A DNA stretch of 64,000 nt. Origin: Paratinospora sagittata. Taxonomy: Eukaryota; Streptophyta; Magnoliopsida; Ranunculales; Menispermaceae. The DNA is taken from positions 31,049,701 to 31,113,700 of the forward strand of contig CM069589.1 of assembly GCA_035771175.1 (NCBI GenBank). Reading direction: 5' to 3'. Below, piece by piece: positions 36,659-48,720 of the stretch. Within the stretch, counting starts at the first letter, position 1; each line of letters begins with the position of its first letter. The translations under genes and the position numbers were made by a program. The notes under the pieces are model-generated. The model searched no databases. It saw only the letters and a list, made by a program, of their open reading frames with translations, and was not told where the DNA came from.

Positions 36659-38520
36659 TCTGCTGTGGCGACCCCGCCCCCGGACGGGACACCCGGCGTA
36701 GGCATCTCCGACCACTCCTCAACTCTCGTGAGGTGGTTGAGACCCTACGAGCCTTATCTCAAACAACGACATAATATCAAAAGGTACTAAACAAAACTAC
36801 CCACCATATTAATCATCCAAGACAAGAGATAATCCATAAAAATGAACCATAAAATCATAATCCCTACAGTCCATTAAAATTGACATACACATAAAGTCTA
36901 AAATTGTGGGTACAAATAAAAACCATCATATGCCCACATGGTCTATCTAAAAAGTCCCAACTCACCCATACTACAATGTGGTAAGTATTATAATTACATA
37001 ATCCAAAATATAATACTTCATAATTTAAAACACAGTTCAATCAAAATGTCTCTCAACTCACATCGAGGCCTTGGATTCTCTCGTAGGCAATGCCCTCAAG
37101 ATATAACTACTCCTTTGCCCTTATTCGGGACAGAAGGACCTGAAAGAGGAAAATGAGGGTGCGCCAACGGTGCCCAGTGAATAGAATTCAAATATGCTAT
37201 CAATACTCATCAATAAATATCATGTATGCATGTCAATGTGTAGTACGATTAAAAGCTCATAACATATAGATATCAAACATTTATAATAAGTTCGATGCAA
37301 GTAAAAGCTTATCAATTGGATCCACATTCCACATGCATTGGGTTACTAGTGCACGTCTATTTCACCGTACCGTTGATCCCAATCATGTTTATTTGGGTTA
37401 CTAGTGCACGTCTATTTCACCGTGCCGTTGACCCCAATCATTTCCTTTCCTAAAACCCTCTTATGACAAGGTTAAGTTCCCCTATTAGCCAGATAGATGG
37501 GCGCAACCAAAGTCATAAGGTTTTCTCAAATCAATGCATCATTCAAAACATTAGAACACATTCATGCTTTCAACATACAATATATATAAGTGATATGATG
37601 ACATAAAAGATATAATCATAAATGAAGTCTACTCACAACCAAGCCTCGCGAGAGTATTTAACCACACACGACCACCAAACCGAATCAAGATCCTGAAACA
37701 TACATCAATATCCTACCATACATCAATTTCTATGTTCAATCACATAGACATTACACATCAACCCTAAATCAACCCACATAGAGACAATAGGCCTAAATCC
37801 CATCTAATCCCATCATTCAACTCAAATCACATAACTTAGGCCTCTAATGCATAGTTCTCATTCATAAACCATTCTATTAATCAAAAATACTGATTTTCAA
37901 TTCCTTAAGCATAAACATGCCCAAATTGGGTCACTTGATCACAAGTAGGCCTAACCCATGATAGGGTCACAACCACCAAATCAGTAGCATAATCAACCCT
38001 AATCATGCTTAATTAAACATAAGTTGCATCAATTCAATGATTCTAGGCCAAAAGCATCGAAAGCACTAAAATATGAAAATTTCCATACTTAGGCCATATT
38101 GTCGATTTACACTAGGTCACCATGTTCAGCCATGTATATCACTGATTTTGCATCATGGGTTCATCAACAATGGCAACTAGGTCAACATAGTTGACATGCA
38201 AGCTATTTGGAAAGGTCTAAGTTCATATTCTAAATTTAGGTCTAATACAAGCAACCCTACCAATTCTTCATTTAATATTCTGTTCAGATGTATCAATCTA
38301 CCAACAGAAAAATGTAATCACAAAATCAACCGTACAGATTGAATTATGTGAAGAAATAAACCTTCTGTCCAAATATCAGCCCAATCCAACGGTGGACCGA
38401 AAAGATAGGTATATTTGATGAACAAGTCTCTAATTAGACAATTTCTCCTTTCCTGCTGCAAATACCCAAACGCAGATGACTATATCACACAAAATACTAA
38501 ACGAATAAACATCTCCACCG

Positions 38521-38870
38521 TTCTGAATACAGAAATATCAGTTATAAACTACATACCCAAATTTGATATCCATCCAACGGTAGATTGAGGAGATCTACAA
38601 GTTTGATCGAAACGGCACGCGAAATCCAGACTTTCCGACCATATTTGTTTGAGAGGTTAGATCTCTCAAACGAAACTCTAATCAAGATCTTCACCGTTCA
38701 TAATGCAGAAATATCAGTTGTACACTACATACCCAAATTTTATATCCATCCAACGGTAGATTAAGGTGATCTAGAAATCCAGACTTTCCGACCAGCTTTG
38801 TTTGAGAGATTAGATCTCTTAGACGAAACCTCGGATCAAGATCTCCACCGACCAGAATGAAGTTTGAGCT
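38521..38870. repeat. Tandem duplication of about 176 bp in A3
   Basis: The stretch with CAGAAATATCAGTT and ATATCCATCCAACGGTAGAT occurs twice (starting about 38521 and 38697), each followed by TTTCCGACCA and a GATCTCT block. A1 and A2 have it once. Confidence 0.75.
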
Positions 38871-39026
38871 CAATCTGACCATATATCACAAAGATCCAGC
38901 TCTTTGATGAAAACGTCGCAGAGATCTTCCTTCTGCAACTCCCTCCCTTCTCTTCTTTTTTCCTTTCTCTTCTTTTCTTTCTCTTCTTTTTTTCCTTTCT
39001 CTCCTGTCACTTCTTTCTAGCACTTC

Positions 39027-39078
39027 CTTGATTCCCTCCTTGATTCTCTCCTTGATTCCCTCCTTGATTCCCTCCAAT
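39027..39078. repeat. 12-bp microsatellite in A3
   Basis: Four copies of CCTTGATTCCCT with one variant, within a pyrimidine-rich stretch. Translation produces the repetitive frame at 38886-39077, which is not a gene. Confidence 0.85.
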
Positions 39079-39497
39079 CATTCTAGCACTTCCTTGAAGA
39101 AGAGAAGTAGGCATGGGACACTTGTCCACTTTCATGCACCAACCTTCACATGTGTTGGTCTCATACTACCCATACCAACCACATGTACTTTAACCAATCT
39201 CATGCTTCCATGTATTTTAAATGTCCAATCCATTTAATAAACCAAATTTTCATTCTCACTTATCCTTTTATTCAATGGGCCCATGCATAAATAATAACAT
39301 ATGCATTATAATTTAATTTAACATGACCCATATACAATTTATGATACACATATTTATATACATTATCAAGCATCAATTATACAAACATTAAACAACCATC
39401 AAACAAACACCAAACATATCAAGGCAACGCATAGAGTTTGGGCAAATGCAATTGGGTTATGGGCTAGATGAAATAATTTTCGGGGTGTCACATCTGC

Positions 39498-39950
39498 ATC
39501 CACCAATGTCATAGTGGGAATTGTCATACCATTGTAAAAGATTTGCAACTGCATCCAAATTTGGAATCCATGTTGTGGACATTTTCTCAACAATTCCTTA
39601 AATCTCTCCCAAGCTTCAGAAAGAGATTATACCTCGAGTTCCTTAAATTGGCCTATGTTTGCCCTTATCTGAGCTGTCTTTGCTGGTGGGAAGAATTTTT
39701 GAAGGAATTTCTAAACTAGCTCCTCCCATGTGTTCACACTACCTGGTTGCAACCCTTGCAACCACGCCTTCGCTTTGTCCCAAAAAGAAAATGGGAAAAG
39801 CCTCAAACGAATCACTTCTTTTGCAACACCATTCAACTTTACTGTATCGCATTTTTCCAAGAATGATTGGAGATGGATCATAGAGTCTTTGACTGGAGAA
39901 CCACCATATTGATGTTGTGGAACCATGGTAATAAAGGGGATTGAATTTGA
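39498..39950 (-). pseudogene. Athila-like gag, 5' part
   Basis: Minus-strand retrotransposon gag core: FLEKCDTVKLNGVAKEVIRL, then LFPFSFWDKAKAWLQ (39711-39926). Downstream in another frame comes QIFYNGMTIPTMTLVDAD up to A3. The 5' end of gag and the primer-binding site are missing, because LTR-like sequence begins directly upstream at about 39951. Confidence 0.75.
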
Positions 39951-41166
39951 GGGTTATCAATCCCTTTTCTCGAGTGTCGGATTGAAGCCTACAAATGGGA
40001 TTGGATCTCGACCTCTCGATTAATATCCAATTCCCAATTATGCCATGAACTCTAGGGATTTCTCAATGATCTCATAAGATCCTATAAACCTCTCGATTCT
40101 ATAGCAATCTCATGTCATAAATCTCACTTTCCAACCTAAAGAACCCTCTCTCGAGTGCCGCCCCTTAGATCTATGTTCATTCGATTCATGATTAGTAAAC
40201 CAAAAGCATTAAGTTCAGAGAATTATGAATAAACCATAGAAAATTGCATTAACAATGAACAAATATCACAATTAACCCATCAAAGACAAACTAAGATCCA
40301 TCTATTCTCTAGAATAGGAATTTAGTTCATGGTTTTGAAGAAGAAAATACAAAATAAGATAGAAAGCATTGAAATCATCTTCAAAATCTGTTAGAAATAT
40401 TGTAAATCTTCAATCCTCTTTGCTTTCGAAGCCGGTCTTTGTTTAACCAGCAACCTAGCCATCTTTCTCCCTTTTCCAATGGATTCCTCTTGAAAAACCC
40501 TAAAGTTTGATATATCGCTTCGGAGTTCAATTCCAAAAATGCCCTAAATTACATACATATAACCCAAAAATGCACGGTAGTGCTGCAGTGCTCGAGGGGG
40601 TAGCGCCACAACGCTACCACCTTGTAATTTCTTCAATGTTCTTAGCGCTGCAATGCCCAAAATGGCACAAGTGCACTACGTGCACTTGTGTACTTAGCCG
40701 CATTTTGCCCCCCTGTTTTCTCCATTCTTTCGCACTTTCTTGTACACTTCTCGCACATGATCTTGGTCACTTTTCACCATCATTTGGGTCTCGATTTGCC
40801 ACACTTTCAAGCTTTTATTTCCTACAAAACAAAATAACCATAAGTATGTAAATCAACAACCTAACAAAATATTAACAATTAAAATGAAACTATGGACAAT
40901 GATATAAAATAAACATTCTATTATGCAAATGCCACTAATAATTTCAGAAAAAATTCCTAAAAATCATATTTATTTTCCTAAACAAACCTAAAGTATTTTA
41001 TTCATGAAAAGAACTAAAATTAACCTCTAAAACACACAAAAACGCTAAGATGCACCTAAAACACTAAATATGAAAAATATGCCAAAAACAACTAGAAATT
41101 GGTAAAATATATCTAAAAACCTAATAAAATTCCTACAAAATACTATGTGTAAAACTCAACTCATCA
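39951..41166 (-). mobile_element. Athila-like 5' LTR
   Basis: About 1.2 kb ending at 41166, where the minus strand starts TGATGAGTTGAG, a common Athila LTR start. The inner end is near 39951-39975 but is not certain because the leader is deleted. The sequence is AT-rich except for a palindrome-rich island at 40570-40700. The plus-strand frame at 40507-40851 shows no domain. Confidence 0.6.
40599..40690. repeat. Hairpin pair in Athila LTR
   Basis: GGTAGCG-6nt-CGCTACC at 40599-40618 (7-bp perfect arms) and CACAAGTGCAC-TAC-GTGCACTTGTG at 40666-40690 (11-bp perfect arms). AGCGCTGCA lies between them. Confidence 0.8.
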
Positions 41167-41750
41167 AAAAGAGAAATTAATAATCAATATTGTTATTCCA
41201 TTTTAATCTATCAATTTCAATTACAAACCTATTATTTATAAAAATTTAAAATACATGATCTTATCCTACTACAATTTAAAAACTAAAATCCTAGTAAAAT
41301 AAAAACAAGTAGAATCCTATTAACATAAGTAACTAATCCCCTAATAAAATAAATTACTTTAAATAATAATTAATAACAATAATAATATTCTTTATTTATT
41401 AATTTTATGTTCATTCTACATTACAAACAAGATGAGTAATGGTGTCAATAAGTTTATTCAACTATAAATTAACATCAACATATGAAAAATGAATAAAGAA
41501 GGGAATGAATATGTTACAAAGACAGGATAAAGTGAATTTCAATTATCACATACTCATTTGAGCGAATTCAAGAATAATCGAACCAAATCAAGATGCTTAG
41601 ATAAGTTGATTACTTGAAGATGATGACTTCAATATTTGAAAGTCAATCATTTAAGATATAACTCTTTATTTCCTTATTGCTCAGTCATTTTTCAAAATCA
41701 TTGTATAAGTTTTTTAAAATCATAAATCTTCAAATTGATCACATATAAAC
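41167..41750. other. Unassigned AT-rich sequence
   Basis: Lies between the Athila LTR and the S1 LTR. No reading frame, terminus or repeat recognised. It could be old genomic sequence hosting both insertions. Confidence 0.4.
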
Positions 41751-42959
41751 GTAGTACCAATGACCCTCTATATTGGGATTTTGATGATTACAAACAACAT
41801 GGATAACATTTCATTTGTAATGTTTCTAAGTGTTACATCTAGAACATCAAGATCACACCAAGACAAGTTGTAGCTGTGTCCAAGATCAAACTCAAGACGC
41901 GAAGGCAAATTTTTCTATGTAATGTATTTTTAGTTTAATCTTAGGTTGTATGATTTCTCTAGTCTTTCTCAGCAAATTCTATTTTCAAATCTTCAAGTTT
42001 TCCAAAATGATTTGATCTTTCACTTGATTTCACCAAAATGGTTTTCCAAATGCTGTTAAACTTGTTCATAGCAATTTGAATGATTCAAACATTTCTAATA
42101 ATGTGTCAAAATGATTTTAAGCCATTGGAGTTGTCCTTGATATACATAAACATTATTTTTTAAGTGATCAAGGTCTTTAGCATGCTAGCAACACGCTGAG
42201 AATTTTCAAGTATCTAAAAAAGTGACCCTGTGAGCTAGGACAGCGCCCAGAGCGCTGAAGAGCCCATATTTCAATTTAGGGCTCTCAGTCACTTTGCCCA
42301 GGACTCTAGGATAATCAGGCCATCATGCCAGCATGCCAGCCAAAGCCCAAAAAATGCTAGGTCTTGGGTTTTTGACCTAGCATACTAGTATAGTAAGGCC
42401 AACGCGCTAGAGACCATGGGGACTAAAAGTTTGGATTTTTGGGAAACTGGTCTGCATGCTAGAGAAGCTCGCTAGCGCGCTAGAGAAGATGGTCAGAGCG
42501 AATTGACATGACTGGGTTTCTCGAAAGCGATGTGTATGTCCTCTTTCCCCATTTGTGCTACGCCACTTTTTCATGGTTTACAACGTCTTTGTTCATCTCT
42601 TTTTGGTGATAAATCCCTTTCTTTGACCAACGATTTTGAATTTGATTTATGTGGTTTCTTCGAGATTGAAACCCTAAACTTGTGCTTTCTCTAATTCTTC
42701 TATAAAAGCATAGTTGTGTTCAATGTGAGACACAATGTAACACACGATTTGCAAGTTAAATTGTTAACTAAGTGTTTTGCAAAGTTTTTACAACTTGAGC
42801 AAACAAATTTCGATATTCAAATTAAGGTTTCTAAAGGCTTCTGAAGGTTTCCCTCATTTTCAGTTGTGTTTCATACTTCATCTTCTTGCTGAGAATACTA
42901 GAGGTTATCAAAAGCACTTTGTGTAAGTTTTTATAGAGTTCTTGGTAAGAGAACATCTT
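41751..42959 (+). mobile_element. S1 SIRE-like 5' LTR, first fragment
   Basis: The start is worn (GTAGTACCAATGACC), but the following TTTTGATGATTACAAACAAC block recurs at the start of other copia-type LTRs here (60340-60360, reversed). It contains a GC-rich island (42187-42490) and a TATA box TTCTATAAAAGC (42697-42708), and is interrupted at 42959 by a solo LTR. It resumes at 44647. Confidence 0.75.
42187..42490. repeat. Palindrome-rich island in S1 LTR
   Basis: Scattered blocks such as AGCGCCCAGAGCGCTG, CAACGCGCTAG, GCATGCTAGAG and CTCGCTAGCGCGCTAGAG lie 210-510 bp upstream of the TATA box. This is the position of the motif arrays in the other copia LTRs, but spacing here is irregular. Confidence 0.6.
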
Positions 42960-44641
42960 TGTTGGCCCAACAATGTCCAAGAGGGGGGTGAGTTGGACAA
43001 CGGTGAAGATTTAAGTTTTAATAAAAATAGATTTACAGTTCAAACAAAGTAATGGCAGTTATTAGACAAAGACAGAAAAGAACGGAAAATAGTAAAGTGC
43101 ACATAGATTTAGAGTGGTTCGGCTCCTGCCTACCTCCACTACCTAATATCCCCGATTAGGATTTTGTTCAAGCTCCACTATCGAATCCTCTTACAGGTGG
43201 GGATCAAACCGTTACACCTTTTCTCAATTTCACGGGGTTGAGAACAACTGTTAACCACTTCAGCAACACTTGCTCAAAGTTAATGACATACACAGTCACT
43301 AGTATAAATCAAACACAACTTTGGGAGCTTGATACTCTTACCAAGAATCAAGGAAATACTTATAGAGCAAAGAATGAACCTCGGACCAACACTGATTCTG
43401 CTATGAATTTATGATTATGCTCGGCTGAAAGTGTGAGGTATATTGTTCCTCTTTCTTTCGATGGATTTGAAAGATGTATGAAGTTGAATCAATACATCTG
43501 GAAGGTAAGTATGTATCAGAGTATTTTCAAAGTATTTTCGCAGTAAAGAGAACCGACTAACTTTCAAAGAGTTTGCACAAAAGATTTTTCAATCTTGTTT
43601 CTTGTATATGTTTCTTCAACGGTTCAAAGTGCGATACTTTTAGAAGATATCTTTGATTTTCAGATTTTCAAAGAGTTTTGGCGCTTGATTTGAATTTCAA
43701 AATCAACGATCAAATTGTTTCATAAAAGAGTAAACATTCAGACTGTTCAAGAAAATTGAAACCTCTGAGCAATCGCAAAAATAGAACGAATCAGACAATG
43801 CACAGTTTGACAGTCTTTTTCAGAAATTCTGACAGTGTCGCATTAGAGTCCTAAAGGAGCATCAGCGTCCTGAATTACACTATTATGAAAAATAGACTTT
43901 TTGTCAACTTGTTCGAGGAGAGCATTAATACTAATTTAGCGTCCTGATGGGCTTATTTTCTCAAAACCCAAAAATCAAGGGAGAGAGTTAATGCTATATT
44001 AGCGTCCCGATGGGCTTCTGCTGGTTTTTCCAAGTTAGTTCGATGAGGGCACTAATACTCGATCAACGTCCTGCTTTGAACGATGAACATTTAAACCTAG
44101 AAACCATCAGTGTCCTGCAGTGTTGGCTCGATATTAAGCGACTAGCCACTGCATCAACGCCCTGATTGCCCATCAGCGTCCTGAAAGACATTGAAAAATA
44201 ATTTTTTGAGAAATTTGATTTTCTAATACTCAATTAAATCAAATCAACACTTAAGATGTTTGGATCAAATCAAACATTTTGAAATTATGCAAATTTTCCA
44301 AAGATTAAGTCAAAAAACCTTCGAATTAAATCGATTAAAATGATTTTCCTCAAAATCGAAAAACTTTTGAAAACTTATGAAAAATCATGAGAAATTTATG
44401 AAGTGAATGATTTGTTGAATCAGATGATGGTTGACATTTTACAAAGCTAAATCATTCTATAACATGAATTAAATTCTTGAGTAGAGATGGTGTTCATCTT
44501 GATCACGAACTTGACTTCATTTCCACCATGCTTTTGAGTAAATTATCCATGCATGATCATGTATACAATATACGTAGAATGCGGTTTGTAATCATCAAAA
44601 TATCTTTTCTCATACGGGACATGAGGGTTATTGAAATAACA
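42960..44641 (-). mobile_element. Solo LTR, SIRE-like, with ATCTT duplication
   Basis: 1,682 bp, plus-strand ends TGTTGGCCCAAC ... GAAATAACA, flanked by perfect ATCTT copies (42955-42959; 44642-44646) inside the S1 LTR. It is related to LTRs x and y (same right end and left block) but clearly diverged. A motif array lies at 43850-44194. Confidence 0.9.
43850..44194. repeat. Diverged bipartite module array
   Basis: Modules keep the 11-nt spacer although arms have changed: AGAGCATT-N11-AGCGTCCT (about 43921), AGAGAGTT-N11-AGCGTCCC (about 43984), AGGGCACT-N11-AACGTCCT (about 44045) and AACGCCCT-N11-AGCGTCCT (about 44155). Confidence 0.75.
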
Positions 44642-44646
44642 ATCTT

Positions 44647-44992
44647 CTCTTTGTACTTCATTTTCTATCATTGTAAAGTGACTTGTGTCACTAGTATGAT
44701 TGACAAAGAGTGATTAGGCTCTTGTAAAGGTAACTTACACTTGTGAAGTAAGCTTTGTAACCAGTTTGATCCTCACCCTCGAAGTAGGATCCTTAGTGGG
44801 AGTTTTGGAAAAATCTTGATTAGGGATATCAAGTCGTGGACGTAGGCCTTGAGTGTCGAGCCACGTTAAATCTGGTGTTCTCTATTTCCTATTATTTGCT
44901 TTACTTGCTTGCATCTTTTATTTATTTTTGAAAGGTTGAAAAACTTGCAACTTTCTAATTCACCTCCCTATTTGACATGTATTTGGGCCAAC
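44647..44992 (+). mobile_element. S1 5' LTR, second fragment
   Basis: R-U5-like continuation ending ATTTGGGCCAACA at 44992, immediately before a primer-binding site (AGTGGTATCAAAGCGGG, 44993-45009). Confidence 0.8.
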
Positions 44993-45540
44993 AAGTGGTA
45001 TCAAAGCGGGTAAACCATCAAAGTATCTAACAATCTTTGATATCTATGGCAAGATCAATTTCTAAAGGTTACACTTTCGACGAAGGTCAATCTACCCATA
45101 GGCCTCCTCTATTTAAGGGAGATAATTACCTACATTGGAAAATTAGGATGAGGTTCTATCTAAGAGCCCAAGACATAGAAATGTGGGATGTCGTGGTAAA
45201 TGGATACCAAGGACGTAGGCCTTGAGTGTCGAACCATGTTAAATCTGGTGTTATCTATTTCTTGCTATTTGTTTTACTTGCTTGCATCTTTTATTTATTT
45301 TTGAAAGGTTGAAAAACTTGCGACTTTTTAATTCACCTCCCTCTTGGACATGTATTTGGGCCAACAAGTGGTATCAAAGCGGGTAAACCACCAAAGTATC
45401 TAACAATTTTATATTTCTATGGTAGGATTAGTTTCTAAAGATTCCACTTTCGGCGAAGGTCAATCTACCCATATATCTTTAAGGGATATAATTACCTACA
45501 TTGGAAAACTAGGTTGAGGTTTTATCTAAGAGCCCAAGAT
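44838..45540 (+). repeat. 373-bp tandem duplication of LTR end, primer site and gag start
   Basis: GGACGTAGGCCTTGAGTGTC occurs at 44838 and 45211. Each copy runs through the LTR end, a primer-binding site (44993-45009; 45367-45383) and the beginning of gag. The copies have diverged by several percent and the second has small deletions in gag. Confidence 0.88.
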
Positions 45541-45714
45541 AGTTGATGGTATAGAAGTACCCAAAACCATGGATGAGTGGTGTCCAAAGGAGAAGAAGAG
45601 AGAGTTGTTGAACAATCAAGCTGTAAACATTCTCTTTTGTAGTATCTCTAGTGACGAGTTCAATAGAATGAGTGCATCTGAGACAACCCAAGACATATGG
45701 CAACGACTTGAAAT
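45043..45714 (+). pseudogene. S1 copia gag start (duplicated) and fragment
   Basis: 45043-45225 opens with MARSISKGYTFDEGQSTHRP, then HWKIRMRFYLRAQDIEMWDV, the N-terminus of a copia (UBN2-type) gag. The second copy, from about 45418, is frameshifted. From 45569 the frame gives DEWCPKEKKRELLNNQAVNI, as in C1 gag at 55944-56513, up to 45714, where another LTR interrupts it. The rest of S1 is outside the window or lost. Confidence 0.8.
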
Positions 45715-46108
45715 TGTTGACTTATTCACCCTCACCCTTGTATTTTTTGATGATTGCACAAACATTCTTTGCATACTAATCACTTTGACTAAGGTGTTCG
45801 AATACTTGAATGATCATATTTTTAAAGTCAACCAAAAAGTCAAAGTTAAAGCTCGAAGAGGATCAAAGGAATCGGACGATCAAGATCACATCTATGTAAT
45901 GTAGTCGCTTAGATTTCATAGGGCTGTAGAATACTTTCTACTTGTGCCAACCAAAGTCTATTCATGCATCATATTTCAAAATCATTCTTGTTTTTGCGAA
46001 GTCAACTATTATGACTAAAAGTCAACTTTTCGCCTGTTTGATCAAAATTATCTTGGTTTGTCTTTTTATCCTAAAATAACTTCAATTGTATTGTTTTGAA
46101 GTTGAGTT
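45715..46108 (+). mobile_element. S2 LTR, first fragment
   Basis: Gag similarity of S1 stops at GAAAT (45710-45714) and TGTTGACTTATTC starts, followed by TTTTTTGATGATTGCACAAAC, the usual copia LTR opening here. C1 interrupts it at 46109 and it resumes at 58586. The 111-codon frame at 45569-45904 crosses this junction and is not a gene. Confidence 0.65.
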
Positions 46109-47099
46109 TGTCAGCCCAGATATGTCCAAGAGGGGTGATGAATTGGACACTTAGCAGATTTTAACCTTTCTTAAAAATGTGCGGAATAATGAAAGTAGAT
46201 TCAACAAAGTATAGCAATCAAATACAACAAATGTAAATGAGACAATGCAAGCAAGATTTATAGTGATTCGGTCGCGCCTACATCCACTACCTAACCTCCT
46301 CAGTTAGGATTTGTTCAAACTCCGCTATGGACCTTCTTACGGGTGAAGATCAAATCAGTACACTTTCTCAACTTGCGGGTGTGAGAACTACCGTTTCTCA
46401 ACTTACGGGTGTGAGAAGACCGTTTCTCAGCTTCCAGGTGTAAGAAGACCATTTCTCAACTTTCGGGTGTGAGATGACTGTTACAACTTCGAGCAACACT
46501 TGCTCTTGCCAGTGACTAACCAATCACTGCAATAATACAATATGAGATATGATTCCCTTTACTTAGAATCAAAGTGATACTTACAATGCTTTGGATTGAA
46601 CCTTCTGTGATCACAGATTCAGCAAAATATGTATGAGGACTTTTATGTTGAAAACAGGTTCAAAGAGCTTTTGTCTTCTTCAATGGATTGTCAAAATTAT
46701 GAAGATGAAGTTCAATCAATCCAGAAGACTTGAAGTTTTTCTTTCAAAAGATCGTAAGATCAAGCACAAATGAAAGACGACTAACTTTCAAAAAGTGTTT
46801 TGGCACAAGTGAAAATTGTTAATACGTTTTGAATGAATATCAATTTTCGTATATCATTTGTTGTTTTTCTACTCTAAGGTAGCACGTATATACAGGAATA
46901 ACAGAAGCACAATGGACTTGATAATTTTGGCGCTTTAGCTTATTTCAAATACAACATATACTTTCTTTCCCGACATGGATCAATTCAGCTCAATGCTCAT
47001 TACGGCGATAGCACCTGAATCATCTGATCCTTTCACGAAAAGAGAATGTTCTGACATGCTTTTAGAACGTTCAAAACGTTCAGAAAAGGTTTTTGTACG

Positions 47100-48036
47100 T
47101 GTCACACCCCAGTACACAGCACACCGCAATATCTAGTACCCCCAGGATGTGATGGGTACCTCATACCGAGCGTACCCCAGCCGTTATATACCACATAATA
47201 TTGTCACATCCCAGTACACAGCCCACCATAGTGTCTAGTACCCCCGGGATCATTTATCCACACTATTCATTAATGAATAGTACTATTCCATTTTAATCGA
47301 AACTTTAAATTCCAACAAACTCCCAACGGCTATAAAAATTCCAAATGAACACATAAATTCAATCTAACCATATATTTAAGGTTCCTACAGCCTAGGAAGT
47401 GTTTTTCAACCTTCCTCGCGGATTTTCATTCACGTTGGGTCAAAACCCCAATTTTTATAAACGCCGTAAAACGGCTTCCACAACAAAAATTACTCTGCTA
47501 AAATCGTTACATCTAGCTTAGATATTAATTTCACGAAGAAATAGAGTGAAAATCACTTACCGCAGGTCCCGATTTCGCGTGAATTCCGCGTTTCTCCCTT
47601 CCGTTCTTCTTCTCCTTCTCTCGTTCTCTCTTTCGTTCCTTCTCTCTGCAACTTCTTTCTCAATACTTCTTTTTTTTTTATGTAAACGGGTGAGAGATTA
47701 AAAATGAGAGAGATATATTAGAAATGAGATGATAATTTTATATAAACATGATCCCATGCTCCTCATGCTCAATAGTTAACCAACTCACCCCATCAAATTT
47801 TATTAAATTCAACTCATCTCATTTCTATAATTCATTTAATAATCATACTCCAATTTTTTTAATTGTAAGCACCCATATTAGATGATCCCATATGTATCAT
47901 CTTCATTTTATAATTTTATTTATTTACTAATCATACACGCGTATATTTGCCTCTTACATATAAAATATGCGTATTATACATCTCGATATACGTGTAATTC
48001 AACGTATGTATTTAATTAAAACTACGGGGTGTTACA
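47100..48036 (-). mobile_element. Solo LTR, T2-related, in C1 3' LTR
   Basis: 937 bp, plus-strand ends TGTCACACCCC ... GGGGTGTTACA, flanks GTACG (47095-47099) and ATACG (48037-48041). 47330-48036 resembles T2 LTR sequence (about 21290-21975). Its outer 50 bp are repeated inside (47100-47148 and 47205-47253), so the terminus is duplicated. Confidence 0.85.
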
Positions 48037-48172
48037 ATACGATTCTGAAAAGTTCTAAAAAGTATTCGTACGGTTCTGAAGAAAGTAACAGAAATGGTGC
48101 TCTTGTTAGAACAGTAACATTTCTTGAATTAGTGTCCCTGCGCATAATATAACTTTGTCATTTTGTTCCTTG

Positions 48173-48720
48173 AGGGCGCTCATGGAGCATAAGCACCCTG
48201 CTGAACATTGAAGTGAGGGCGCTACTAAGTCGTAAGCGTCCTGACTTACTTTGACGATTTAAATGACTAAAAACATGAGGGCGCTACTTCACAGTTAGTG
48301 TCCTACATTGTTTTAAAAAACATTGAACACACGAGGGCGCTACTCAAGAGTTAGCGTCCTGAAATTTAAAAACATTTTTAAAACAATGTTGAGTACGCTG
48401 AAGGACGGTAAGCGTCCTGAGGGTTATTAAGTTGATTCTAAAGATGAGGGCGCTCCTATACAAGTAGCGTCCTGATAGTTTATTCAACTTATAACTATCA
48501 GCGTTCTTAAATATAGAAATCACCTGAAAACGAAAAGAACTTCCAGCGAGTTGAAACTAAGTCAGCGTCCTGACATTCTCAAAGGTTGATAAAAGAAAGG
48601 TCGCTACTTACAAGTACGCGTCCTTATTAATCAACTCAATTCAACCTTGAGCGTCCTAATATTTTATCAGCGTCCTGACTCCTCAAGTCTAGGAGGGCAC
48701 TGCTAAAACATTAGTGTCCT
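48173..48720. repeat. Bipartite module array in C1 3' LTR
   Basis: Eight modules in the same order as LTR x, with first AGGGCGCT-CATGGAGCATA-AGCACCCT and last ending AGTGTCCT. The fifth module is clearer here than in LTR x (AGTACGCT-N11-AGCGTCCT). Confidence 0.85.

Larger units (their letters stand above)
36664..39492 (-). mobile_element. Solo LTR, family A, copy A3
   Basis: 2,829 bp, plus-strand ends TGTGGCGACC ... GGGTGTCACA with perfect TCTGC duplications (36659-36663; 39493-39497). The Athila gag frame stops on one side and resumes on the other. Compared with A1 it has a deletion in the first 40 bp, a 176-bp tandem duplication (38521-38870), a 12-bp microsatellite (39027-39078) and only one unit of the roughly 60-bp minisatellite (39112-39160). 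Confidence 0.9.

Noticed and set aside
40507..40851. 114-codon plus-strand ORF
   Set aside because: It lies antisense in the Athila LTR over its palindromic island and shows no domain or codon bias.
41167..41750. Host gene or promoter between elements
   Set aside because: AT-rich with no reading frame or recognisable signal.
44993..45009. tRNA-like sequence (also 19823, 30233, 45367, 56544)
   Set aside because: Only the 3' complement of initiator tRNA-Met is present, without cloverleaf arms; these are primer-binding sites.
45569..45904. A 111-codon plus-strand gene
   Set aside because: The frame crosses the GAAAT/TGTTG insertion junction at 45714/45715, so it is half gag and half LTR.
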